From NCBI GenBank assembly GCA_947846985.1, contig CANTUZ010000006.1, positions 46,915,207-46,979,206 on the forward strand: DNA of 64,000 nucleotides, given 5' to 3'. Of the stretch, positions 25,001 through 34,485 are shown piece by piece (the stretch's first letter is position 1; each line of letters opens with the position of its first letter). A model generated the notes under the pieces. It did not search any database. It was not told the DNA's origin and saw only the letters and a list, made by a program, of their open reading frames with translations. The stretch comes from Fratercula arctica. Lineage: Eukaryota > Chordata > Aves > Charadriiformes > Alcidae. The translations under genes were made by a program, and so were the position numbers.

Positions 25001-28000
25001 AACCCTCGCCTACATCTAGCTGGGTACCACGTGCCCATCACATCTCTGTCATCTCAGCTGTCTAGTGATGGAGCAGACAGTAAAATTCACCTATTTCAGG
25101 GAAACTATATATAATTATCTTTTTAAGGTATCCCCTCTGCTCTTGGGGAGCTGATGCTTGTGCTGTGGTGGATTTACTTTTACAAACAATTTGGGAGACA
25201 ACCATCTAGCTGAAAAAGATGGGAAGACCCTACTGATTTTGATGTGCCTCGGATATGTACCTGTTAAAAACCTGTGGTTTTGCCAGTAGGTATTTGGGAG
25301 GGGTGAGTTAGAGCAAAACAGCTATTTTCTATTTTCTCTTTCTCATTCCTATCGTATGGCATAAAAAGCCAAGCACAATCCAAAGGTAAATATGACCTCT
25401 GCTCTCAAAAGGGCCTCAGTGCTCTTCTCCTCACTGTTGTTCTCTGGCAGAGAGGTATTGATTTACTGCAGGGAGGTGCAGGGACTGTATGTCAGCTTGG
25501 GAACCTTTCAATAATCAAGATTCTTAGTTTACTTTACTTTATTGCTTATTTTTCTGCACAAAACTCCGACGGAGTCGAGCAGTGAAAATCTGAGAAATTA
25601 TCTTGGGTTTAGGCCAGCTGAGATATTTTCAGTCTCTGTTCATCCTTGGATAAAAACCAGTGCAAGCAAGCTAAAAAAGCCAAATATGTCCAAATTCTCA
25701 GTAAGCTTTGAGGGAACATCCATAAAATAAGTACTGGCAGGTGGCATTATGAAGTGCTCAAAACAAATGCTTGAGAACATTGTTGTTGAAAACCAGCCAA
25801 CACGAGTATCTCCCCCTCTGCAGAGCTGAGCCGGCTCCTCCTGAGGGCCCTGTCTCAAGTGGCCACTGAATTTTGCTCCATCACCTGGCAATTAGTGCCA
25901 TTTCCTGGGGTAATACTTTCACGTGGAGTTTGGCTCTCCAGGAGGACATTTTGGGAACGTTCTGGGTTTATTCTAAGAGGCAGTGGGAGATACGGACAAA
26001 GTATTGGCATACTCTTTGGGTTTGCCGGAGCGAGGAGGTCTGGATCCAAGCCTGCAGTGCTGGAAGTTGGAGGTCCCTGGCCAAAGGCGGGTTTAGCAGA
26101 GTCAAGATTTGGGGAGTGCAGTGGAAGTAGGGTGCGTATACCATGGGCAAAGCTGAGTGGGTGGCAGGTGGGTGGCACCGCTTAGGCGCTGCGTGTCCCT
26201 CCATGCGCCCAGGACTTACCCCCGGCCATCCAAATGGCAGGAATTGCCCTTCAGACCAGTTGTCACCTTTGACATAGAAGAGACCAGCAATCATGATGAA
26301 GATCCAGACTGCCAGGTTAATGACGTTGAGCACGTTGTTCAGCCCCACCGAGTTCTTCACCCCCATGGCCACGATGATGGTGACAATGACAGCAATGACC
26401 AGAGCAAGAAGGTCAGGGTACGACTCCTCTCCTTTCCCTAGGCAAGAGAAAAGAGGCGTGTAACTCTCCATCCATAGCTGCAGACAGCATTTCCAGAAAC
26501 TCTGTGGGGGCTTTTTAAAATACTTTTCAGATCCCGAGGCTTTGCAGAATTCCTTGGTCACATTACAAAGGTGGTCACCAGATGCCCCTGCCTCTGCTAG
26601 CTAAAGTTGTTTTATTAAGGTGATGAATCTTGATGCCTCAATAGACTTTTAGGAATTTTGGGAGGGGAGCAAACAAATGATCAGGTCCCAGTTTGCGTAC
26701 CATCTGCCAAGATTAAAAATCAATCAAAACATTAAGTTTTCATGACACAGGTACAGGACAGATAGCTGTTTTACTTACTGGTAGGAACCATGGACTGTTG
26801 CTGGAACTGCTGGTCATACGAGACCACCACGGCCCTGAGTTTCTACATGACAGCACTGCAGACACCAGCTTGGACTCTCTAACAAGGTCCTGCATGTGCT
26901 TTAACAGGACCGAGCAGAGTGCTTGCACTGGGCGAGGTGCTCATGTGCTGTCACTAGCCTCTGACATTCATCTAATTTTTCTGGGTTCAGAATAATTTAT
27001 CTAATTATTCTGCTAAACACCAGCTTATCCCAAAGGGGCTCAAGGTATCGTGTATGCCATCGCCCCGAATCCCGCCTGTGAACCAGACTGCAAAGGCAAA
27101 GTACCAGAGGCCAGATGGATGGTGAATAATGAATGAAGCCTAATATCCATGTCTGACTTCTGAACGAGCTTCCAATTACTGTTCAGGCCCTAATTAATGC
27201 AGGTAGCTATGCGTGGCGTTGACGCACCTAGTCCGTTCAACGTCCCGACGCTGTTGATCATCCAGCGGCTGATGGTGTGGTTGGCCAGCGAGTCGAACAT
27301 GCTGCTGAGGGCGCTGGCGCCCGCGGCCGTGCCGATCAGGTACTCCAGGATGAGGTTCCAGCCGATGAAGAACGCCACGAACTCCCCCACCGTCACGTAG
27401 CTGTAGGTGTAGGCAGAGCCCGTGGTCTTGGGGACCCGCACGCCGAACTCAGCATAGCAAACGCCTGTTTTGAAAAATACAAAGCAACGTAAGGAAGGTG
27501 TGCTTGGAAAAGGAAAAAGTAAAACTGCCTTGGTCCCACCTGCCTGGAGGTGCCAGGAGGTGCCCAGGGCTGCAGTCAGCATCAGGGGAAGCCCAGGGAC
27601 ATCGCAGGGGCCCATGGTGACCCTCCTTGCCCAGCTGTTTGGCTTTAAAAGCAGCCCATTTTTCCATTACAATCAAGCTGTGAGGGATTTATTTAACTTT
27701 TTTTTAGGATACACAGTTCAAACTAGCCAAACCTTTACAGCCTGTTGTAGAAGAATCTTCTCACAGGTGTGTGCCCTTGATGTAGGACCCTCTGGCATGG
27801 CCAACAGACACAAAACCAAAGCTGGGGGTGAATTCATGCACAAGGAGCAGAACTGGGCAGCGCTAGTGGTGTGTCCTTGGAGCCCTGTTTCTCTGCGGTA
27901 GCTTTGATAGTGATAGATACCTCTTCTTCCCCATCCAACGAGTGACACTATAATATGATTTTTGCCATTTATCCTGGGATTTTATCAAATGTTTTATTTC

Positions 28001-31000
28001 TGGTATCAATATTCTGACAAGCTCCCAGGGCTTTTGGCTGCAGAAACCCTGGGCTTTGCCAGGGAAATGTGGTTACAGAGAGACCTGCTGGAAGATGGTG
28101 TTTGGGTTTCTCCAAAGCACTGTGGGGCACTGTGGATCAGGGATGGTCATAGCCGTTGCCTGGGATCCTGGACCAGTGCTGGCCAGCCTCATCCTACAGT
28201 AAGAAGCCACAGGAGGGCTCACACAAGGTTGTATCTCTCCCTGCCCTGACAGTGTGATCTCCAAACGCTTCTCTTGGGTTACTGCTAAGCAGATCCAGGC
28301 ACGAGCACTGTCCTGACCATCCCTGCTCTCATTCGTACCCATGCAAGAGGAGTTTGAACCCACCTTGCCTAGAGAACCTAAGTTATTTTACCACTTAAAA
28401 ATGTTACGTATGAATCTCCTTCTGAAGAATAACTGCAAAACTAACTTTGTAGAAGAAGAGAAGAAAAGCAAAAAGGAGTATTTAACCGTAACTGTTTGGG
28501 AGGAGATTTCGGAGGACTTTAATACTTTCCAAACTCCTTGTGTACGTACAATGTCAGGACACTTTTCAATAAAAACCTGCCCCTGACACATTGCTGTCTT
28601 AAAACAGTCATCAGCTTCTATGTAAAAGGAATGGATGGACTTAGTCGTAAATTCCCCAAAATATTAGACAGAACAAGCGCTGGGAGGGCACACTGCATCC
28701 TGCATCTGTAACGCTGGTTAAGCCCCTGCCCCGAAGACCCCAGTTCAGCTTGTTCTGGTGGACAAGTTAGGGCTGTTATTAGCCTTGTGTAAACACGTAG
28801 TAATTATTGAGTTCTTTATCAACTACTTCTCTCTATTTAGAAGATAATAATTGCTTCGAAATTGCAATCAGTTCAGTATAGAGAGAGGAACGAATAAATT
28901 ATAAAAACGTTATGAGGTCACTGCTCTTGCTGTAAATGCAGTTTTTACACCGTACGAATGCAGAATTATTGAATCCCTAAGCTGGATTTGGTGGCGCTTC
29001 TTTTATTGGTATTGGAGGGTTTTTATATTCCATTCCCTGTTTCACTCGCAGGCATGGTGCTGGCAGTGTTTTGCAACGGGACTCATCAAAACTTGCTTTC
29101 TGTAAAGCAGCCGCAACCGCAGGAGCAGCGAGACATCCCCGTCATCCGGCCCTACAGACAGTCATTATTCAAAGCTGATGAAAAATGCATGCACTCGGCA
29201 AACGTAAGACATTCACAGATAACTAGAGGCCTGAATGATTTATGAAACAGGTGCTCTGATGGGGACAAGTATCTAGTTTCTCTCTTTGATGGCCTTAAAA
29301 ATCATATAATCTTTCTTGGAGGCAGCTCTGCTTCTAGCCAATGACAAGAAAAGGCTTAAAGAGGATTGTTATTGATACAGAATGATAACGGCAAAGCAAA
29401 GATATTAGCATGTATAAAATGTTTGAGTTTTCAATTACTCTGCTAGGATCCCAAAACAGAAGAGTAGTCTTTCACTATGCATTGCATACAGAAACACCTT
29501 GTGGGTATCTGCATTAGGTATCAGCATATATTAAGAAAATAAACTATTTTTTATCATAGCATGCCGTATCCAGCCCGGGGGATGCAAGATGCAAGATCTG
29601 CCATCCATCCCTGATTGCCACTGGCTGCATTGGATGGCATTAATCAAACCACTCTGCTTGGGGGTGCTGCAGGTCCCCCATCAGAAACGGGGTTCACAGC
29701 ACTTCCCCCTCTGCTTAACAAGGAAGGTGGCATCATAGTTTATTAGGGTGCAGACATTATCTGGGTGCAGATAACATTTTAGTTTATCAGGGTGCAGGTT
29801 TTATCTCACTAATCTCTGCATGATTATTATGATTATATTATTATTATTGCAATACAACTGCATAATAAAACTGTTACTCAGTTTCTCCTTGGCAGCCCTG
29901 GCTATTCCGCAGTGCCCGGAGAGACGCAGCTCTCCCGGTGTCCCCGCAGAGCCAGCCCAGCTCCGGGAGCGCAGGCGGAGGCTGGGCACGCTCTACCCAC
30001 CAGGACTCTTTGAATTCGGGGACAGATTTCTGTTTTTCCCCCCAACCAAGACTGATTGCAAGCTTCTGCAGAAAACAAGCCAACAGAGTGCTTGTTTGGA
30101 AGAACAGCCTTTTTTACGGAAGACCGTTTCTTATTCCTTGAGTATCAGCTACACAGTGTAATTGGAGTGACAGTCATTACACTGGTGTAATTATACAGTT
30201 ATTGACATTACTCAGGACATAAACACAGCTGAGCTGTCTGGTCCATGACATTGTCCCTTCCAAGATCCCATCTACAACCCCCCACTTTTCAGATTTAATT
30301 GACCTCTCCATTCCCTGGTTTATCTTGTCTGGGGGAAGGAGGCGAGGCAGCTGCAGCTTTCCATGCAGCGCATGTATCTCAGATGTTTTTGTGTTAGCAG
30401 TGGCTTGGGCACGAGGACACACGGGCACCATGAGACATCCCATGGGGCACTGGCACAATGGGAGTGATGTTTCAGGTGAAACAAGCCTTCGGGGAGGGGC
30501 CTTTCTGCAACACTGGAGGTAATGCTGGAGGTAATTCATGCTACCACGCAAGAAATCCGGAGGGACCATCCTTCCTTAAACAAGAGCAGCCAATTTATCG
30601 AGGTAGGTATATGGCAAAATCCTATTTTCAGCAGGCCACTGAGCCCGTCCATTGTGTTTCACGGTCATTGCGTGCAGATCTATAAAAGGCAGTTCCATAA
30701 AAAAAGTTTCCTTAGAAAAAGGACTCCTGTTTCTCTACCACCTCCCAAGCAGCTCATGATCAGCTGCAGCTGGAGCCCCTCATCCCAGTCCTTGTCCTGC
30801 AGCCAGGCAGCACCTGAAGCACATGCTCATCTCCCCCCTGCTCCGTCGTGCACCCTGGCTGTCGCTGAGCCTGCTCCCACGTGGGTACCAGGTAAGACCA
30901 TGATGATGTTCTCCAGAATCGTGTGGCGTGTTGTTTGAAACCCCCATTGAAGGTTGCTGGGGTTGCAGAGCGGTTCCTGTGGGAGAGAGAGTCTCTTCTC

Positions 31001-34000
31001 TTCTTGCACAGCCTGGCACCAAAGCCTGTGGGGTTGCGTGGCAGAGAAAACTCTCCCACGCCGGTAACCACCATGGGGGGAGGACCTGAGCCTTCCTGAG
31101 CTCACAGTAAGGAGTTTGCAAAATGCGATCCTACTGCTTTAGGATAGGAGACCACTAAAGGGACGAGGAACGGCTGGTGGAAAAGGCTGTGGTGAGGGTA
31201 ATGGGGTTGGGTAAGATGCAAACTGCTGATTGTTGCCAAGAAGGGTTTTTGGTTGGAGTTGGGGTGAGAGTGGGGAGTCCCGGCAGTCACAGTTGATGGA
31301 GGAATCCCACGGTGTCCCCTGCACTGGACGCTTTGTGGAGGAAATCTGGGCAAACATTTCTGTTTGAGAGCCAACTAAAAGGCTTTCTATTGAGAGAATG
31401 AAAGAGATGATTGATTTAATTTATGGGTTTAACCAATGAAGTTATGTCTGTAAGCACCCTGACAGGGCACATGTTGCTTAAACCTAAGGGAAGGCACAAC
31501 TGGAATTTGTCGAGTAGATGAAATTATGAAATTGGAGAAATTCCTATCTGAAACTGGGCTAAACAGCACAGAGCGATTTAGGGATTTCCCACAGGTGGGA
31601 CCTGACTGGCAGGGCTTGCCCAGGGAAGCCGAATGGCTTTCTGGAAGGGGATTTTTTAGCCAAAACCCTCCTGGGCTCACTTTGCAGGCAGTGGGATCTG
31701 ACTCTGTGATCTTCAATGCGTCAAGGGAGAGCGGGTGACCTAGTGGCCGTATCTGGCCTTAAAACTGTGAGAAACTCCTTAAAATCTGTCCGTGCACACT
31801 TGCCTGATCTCAGTGCCTGGTCGACCAGGAGTGGCCATGATGCAAGAGCTGAAATCACTTCCCCCGTGAGCCTGATAGCCCATCTGGCTCCTGAACCCTT
31901 CCTTGGTTCTACTTGCCAAAAACGTGTTGCTGTTATAAACTAGAGCAGCGTCAATGGTGAAGTGAGGAAGCGGCCAAGGAAACTATCAAAACACTGCATC
32001 CTTCACAAAACACTTTCCCAGGGCTACAAAAGCAAGCGGAGATGAAAGCTGGGCGGGAAGCGGTGTGGGATCCCGTGGGCGAAGGCGGGAGGAGCTCCCC
32101 GCTGCGGGGCAGGGCTCGCGTCTGGGGTGAAAAAGCCCCTTTTGGAGGACAGCGTGTTTTTGTTAGATGAGATCCACCCGAGCTCCGTTCGCTCTTGGTT
32201 TGCGTCACGGCCAGCAAAACCCTTGCAGAGGAGAGAAAGTGGGCAGTGGGAAAGGATTCTGTCCCTCTACTCTGCTCTGGTGAGACCCCACCTGGAGCAC
32301 TGTGTCCAGCTCTGGAGTCCTCAACTTAAGAAGGACATGAACCTGTTGCAACGGGTCCAGCGGAGGGCCACGAAGATGATCAGAGGGCTGGAGCCCCTCT
32401 GCTGTGAGGACAGGCTGAGAGAGTTGGGGTTGTTCAGCCTGGAGAAGAGAAGGCTCCGGGGAGACCTTAGAGCCCCTTCCAGTCCCTAAAGGGGCTCCAG
32501 GAAAGATGGGGAGAGACTCTTTTATCAGGGAGCGTAATGATAGGACACGGGGTAATGGCCTCACACTGAAAGAGGGGAGATTTAGATTGGATATCAGGAA
32601 GAAATTCTTGACTGTGAGGGTGGTGAGCCCCTGGCCTAGGTTGCCCAGAGAAGCTGTGGCTGCCCCATCCCTGGAGGGGTTCAAGGCCAGGTTGGACAGG
32701 GCTTGGAGCAACGTGGTCTGGTGGGAGGTGTCCCTGCCCAGGGCAGGGGGGTTGGAACTAGATAATCTTTAAGGTCCCTTCCAACCTGAAACATTCTGTG
32801 TGATTCTGTGATAAAGATACTGATGCTGTCTACTGCCTCAGTTAAAAAAATGGGCATTTTTGTTCATTTGTTGTGCTGGGATCTCAAATAAGCATCAGAT
32901 CTCCTTGCACCCTCTCAGCTCTTGTTCTGTGCTAAATGTGACCGAGCTGCCTTGTCACTGGGGTTCAACTGGGGAGCGGGGAGGCAGGACTGTCGGTGTG
33001 GTGGTCCCCAGCCAGCATCGCTGGGCTCTTTCCCTGTCACGGCTTTGGGGAGAGTGTGACACTCGTCCCCATGCTGTGCCAGGGCTGTGCCTTCGGGCTG
33101 CAGGCATGTAGGGGGTGATACGGACTTTGGTGGCTTCTCCATGGAGCAGCACTGCAACCTCCAGGGAAAGAGCATGATGTGTTTCTACCTCCCCCTGAAA
33201 AAATCCAGAGACTTGAAAAGCTGAGCCAGGTCATCTTGTTGTTTGCTGTTCCCGTCTTCTATCAAAGCCCTTTGCCATTTACTCAAGTTTCCTTATCCAA
33301 CCTGCGGATAAAAGCTGGATACCAGACTGACACAGCATGCAAAGTCCTCTGAGCAGGGAGAGCAGGAACATCACATCATCGTGTTAGCACTGATCTGGAA
33401 AGGACAAATGCCAGCAGTACTGGCTTCATGTGGAAACCGCAGCTTGAGCCATATGCTCAGCTGGGTTCCTACGGAGGAGATGGAATTCACTGACTTTTCA
33501 CTAAAACACATAATTCCCCTCTCTCCGTGCATTTGTTTGTTGGCTTTTTTGTTTGGAAATTCAAAGAGTGATCCTGCCAATAAAATCAACTCTGACACTA
33601 ATTGAGGAATTGTTTAACTCTTAGCAATGTCCACAGCAAAAGCAGATGGCCCTGGTGCTACCCAAGCCACCGATACCTTTCCTATTGAAACCCACAAGCC
33701 ACATTGAGCTCTTGCTCCAATCTGTGGCTTGGCCGCCCTCTCTGCCTGAGCCACACACTGCAAAATTCTCGCTGGTGTTTTAAAATGTACTGGCCACAGG
33801 CTCCATCCCTGAGGAAGCCTTCAGCGGCTCATCAGGAGTAGTTACACTTGGGCTGGTGGCTCCCAGTACAGGGTTTGTTCTGATACTTGGGCAATGAGAG
33901 ACAGTGCACGCCATGAGCTGGGTAAGCCCAGGGCGAAATGGTATTTTAGGCTTTGGGGAAGTTGTTGCCCCTTCCTAGCTTGTGCTGCTGAGTGTGGGTC

Positions 34001-34385
34001 CTGCCAAGTGTCCACCCATGAACGGAGCCAGAGGACGGATGAGATGGTGTGTTCCTCAAAAAACCCACCCGCACGACTCACCTGACAAGATAGAGGCGAC
34101 AGCAGCGATGATGAAGGAAACGATGACCCCGGGTCCCGCCATCTCCTTGGCCACCAGGCCGGACACCACGTACATGCCAGTGCCCACGCAGCTCCCGACG
34201 CCGAGGGAGATGAGGTCGAGAGTGGTAAGAACCTTGGCCAGCCTGGCGCCCTGGGCGGTGGCGGTCCCCGTGCCCTCCAGCATCGACTCCACGGGCTTGG
34301 TGCGCAGGACGCGGGTGCGCAAGGCATAGCCCGCCGCCCCCCACGGCACCCGCCGCGGGTCCAGGCGTGAGAAGAAGCTGCTCAT
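18679..34385 (-). CDS. SLC7A14: SLC7A14 gene, spliced CDS in seven coding exons
   Basis: SLC7A14 is an APC-superfamily, cationic-amino-acid-transporter-like protein of lysosomal and intracellular membranes in brain and retina. Human mutations cause retinitis pigmentosa 68, and lysosomal GABA uptake has been reported. The exons (34385-34082, 27464-27228, 26437-26220, 24313-24167, 23104-22896, 22352-21475, 19001-18679) join with consistent phases 1,1,0,0,2,1 and GT-AG borders. They sum to 2316 nt, or 771 aa plus stop, equal to the human length. The N-terminal block has the transporter core ([19 protein letters not shown] at about 59-77). Residues 420-530 form a hydrophilic cytoplasmic loop, and the tail ends [13 protein letters not shown]. 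The start at 34385 has G at -3. No frame breaks are seen. Confidence 0.97.
19002..21474 (-). other. SLC7A14: SLC7A14 intron 7
   Basis: A 2.5-kb phase-1 intron beginning GTGAGTCCC and ending CCACCACAG on the - strand. It is unique sequence; I see no repeat, exon or RNA gene in it. Confidence 0.85.
21475..22352 (-). CDS. SLC7A14: SLC7A14 exon 7 (largest coding exon)
   Basis: Encodes residues 372-665 in 878 nt. It carries helices of the second half of the core, a long hydrophilic loop ([20 protein letters not shown] and [16 protein letters not shown]), then three further helices including [17 protein letters not shown]. The loop is nearly identical to the mammalian protein, so it is under strong constraint. 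The acceptor is CACTCCAG and the donor G/GTGAGT. Confidence 0.96.
22353..22895 (-). other. SLC7A14: SLC7A14 intron 6
   Basis: A 543-base phase-2 intron from GTCAGT to CTCCAG on the - strand. It is unique, with no feature recognised apart from a short poly-T tract at about 22716-22725 on the + strand. Confidence 0.85.
22896..23104 (-). CDS. SLC7A14: SLC7A14 exon 6
   Basis: Encodes residues 303-372. It includes a helix ([15 protein letters not shown]), the ESPLMEMF loop, and the next helix with the conserved [20 protein letters not shown] segment, typical of CAT/SLC7 transporters. It is phase 0 on entry and phase 2 on exit. Confidence 0.96.
23105..24166 (-). other. SLC7A14: SLC7A14 intron 5
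   Basis: A 1.06-kb phase-0 intron starting GTAAGTACT and ending TTCCCCAG. An AT/TG microsatellite with a perfect palindrome lies within 80-100 bases of the 5' splice site (24062-24122). The rest is unique. Confidence 0.85.
24062..24122. repeat. TG/TA/CT microsatellite with 24-bp palindrome
   Basis: Mixed TG, AT, AC and CT dinucleotide steps. Bases 24065-24088 form an exact palindrome (GTGTGT, six AT steps, ACACAC). It lies in SLC7A14 intron 5 close to the donor of exon 5. It is probably length-variable. Confidence 0.85.
24167..24313 (-). CDS. SLC7A14: SLC7A14 exon 5
   Basis: A 147-nt, phase-0/0 exon encoding residues 254-302. It has the signature APC/CAT helix [20 protein letters not shown] and the [14 protein letters not shown] motif shared by CAT transporters. 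As a symmetrical exon it could be skipped without a frameshift, but skipping would remove a core helix. Confidence 0.96.
24314..26219 (-). other. SLC7A14: SLC7A14 intron 4
   Basis: A 1.9-kb phase-0 intron from GTAAGTCC to CCACACAG. Unique sequence; nothing recognised. Confidence 0.85.
26220..26437 (-). CDS. SLC7A14: SLC7A14 exon 4
   Basis: Encodes residues 181-253: a short polar segment (KGEESYPD), a hydrophobic helix rich in Val and Ile, and a helix ending at [12 protein letters not shown], followed by the loop with the sequon N-W-S before [10 protein letters not shown]. The acceptor is CTTGCCTAG and the donor GGG/GTAAGT. Confidence 0.95.
26438..27227 (-). other. SLC7A14: SLC7A14 intron 3
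   Basis: A 790-base phase-1 intron from GTGCGT to TGCCTAG. Unique; nothing recognised. Confidence 0.85.
27228..27464 (-). CDS. SLC7A14: SLC7A14 exon 3
   Basis: Encodes residues 102-181: [20 protein letters not shown], the classical SLC7/CAT motif after helix 2, then helix 3 ([17 protein letters not shown]) and a loop with the N-H-T sequon. It is very GC-rich compared with its introns. The acceptor is TTTTTCAAAACAG and the donor G/GTGCGT. Confidence 0.96.
29052..29203 (+). other. Exon-like open segment on + strand, product unknown
   Basis: On the strand opposite SLC7A14, a 152-base stretch is bounded by a good acceptor (TTCCATTCCCTGTTTCACTCGCAG) and a good donor (AAC/GTAAGA). It is open throughout in one frame, with ATG at 29054, and reads as a normal-looking protein piece ([31 protein letters not shown]). 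It is richer in CpG than its flanks. Entry is phase 1 and exit phase 0. I do not recognise the sequence. It may be a real exon of an antisense or nested gene, a conserved non-coding element, or chance. Confidence 0.3.
29737..29807. repeat. Imperfect local duplication
   Basis: Two copies of a roughly 27-base unit of the form TAGTTTATYAGGGTGCAG then TTATCT start at 29737 and 29780. A partial third GGGTGCAG lies between them. It is a small tandem duplication in SLC7A14 intron 2. Confidence 0.7.
29896..30141 (+). other. Possible second exon-like open segment on + strand
   Basis: Follows an acceptor-like CAGTTTCTCCTTGGCAG. Read in phase 0, which matches the exit phase of the segment at 29052-29203, it stays open for 81 codons and ends in TGA at 30139-30141. 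The first 100 bases are GC-rich with several open frames, so the reading frame is weak evidence. I do not recognise the peptide. Confidence 0.2.
32250..32810 (+). mobile_element. CR1 LINE 3' fragment, sense, young
   Basis: A well-preserved CR1 3' end. It opens with GTGAGACCCCACCTGGAGCA and continues through the reverse-transcriptase C-terminus ([20 protein letters not shown]) into the 3' UTR, ending in ATTCTGTGTGATTCTGTG. It is antisense to SLC7A14 because the gene is on the - strand. It is close in sequence to the copies at 13212 and 54868. Confidence 0.94.
34082..34385 (-). CDS. SLC7A14: SLC7A14 exon 2, first coding exon
   Basis: Encodes residues 1-101 plus one base. The N-terminus ([20 protein letters not shown]) is cytosolic. 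The conserved [14 protein letters not shown] segment and helix 1 with the substrate-site [15 protein letters not shown] loop of APC transporters follow. The donor is G/GTGAGT at 34081. The ATG context is CCAGCCATGAG. Confidence 0.96.
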
Positions 34386-34485
34386 GGCTGGTGCTGGGCT
34401 CCACGGAGGCGAGTCACGGATGGTTTCAGCTCAGGGCTGTGGCTGCATCCCCACACCCCAGCTCCCTCCTGCACTGGCGGCCTGG
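34386..34485 (-). other. SLC7A14: SLC7A14 5' UTR part of exon 2
   Basis: About 100 bases between a consensus acceptor (CCTCTCTCTTGCAG, AG at 34487-34486) and the start codon. It contains no ATG in frame with the protein. The acceptor shows that the gene must have an upstream non-coding exon. Confidence 0.8.

Larger units (their letters stand above)
27465..34081 (-). other. SLC7A14: SLC7A14 intron 2
   Basis: A 6.6-kb phase-1 intron from GTGAGTCG to AAAACAG on the - strand. It contains two exon-like open segments on the opposite (+) strand at 29052-29203 and 29896-30141, a short imperfect tandem duplication at 29737-29807 and a young CR1 at 32250-32810. The rest is unique. Confidence 0.85.

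Noticed and set aside
32127..32772. Open frames of 120, 168 and 88 codons
   Set aside because: They belong to the CR1 reverse-transcriptase tail or its complement, not to a host gene.
33842..34327. A 161-codon - strand frame overlapping SLC7A14 exon 2
   Set aside because: It is an alternate frame of a GC-rich exon, and its composition is Pro/Ser/Ala-rich noise.
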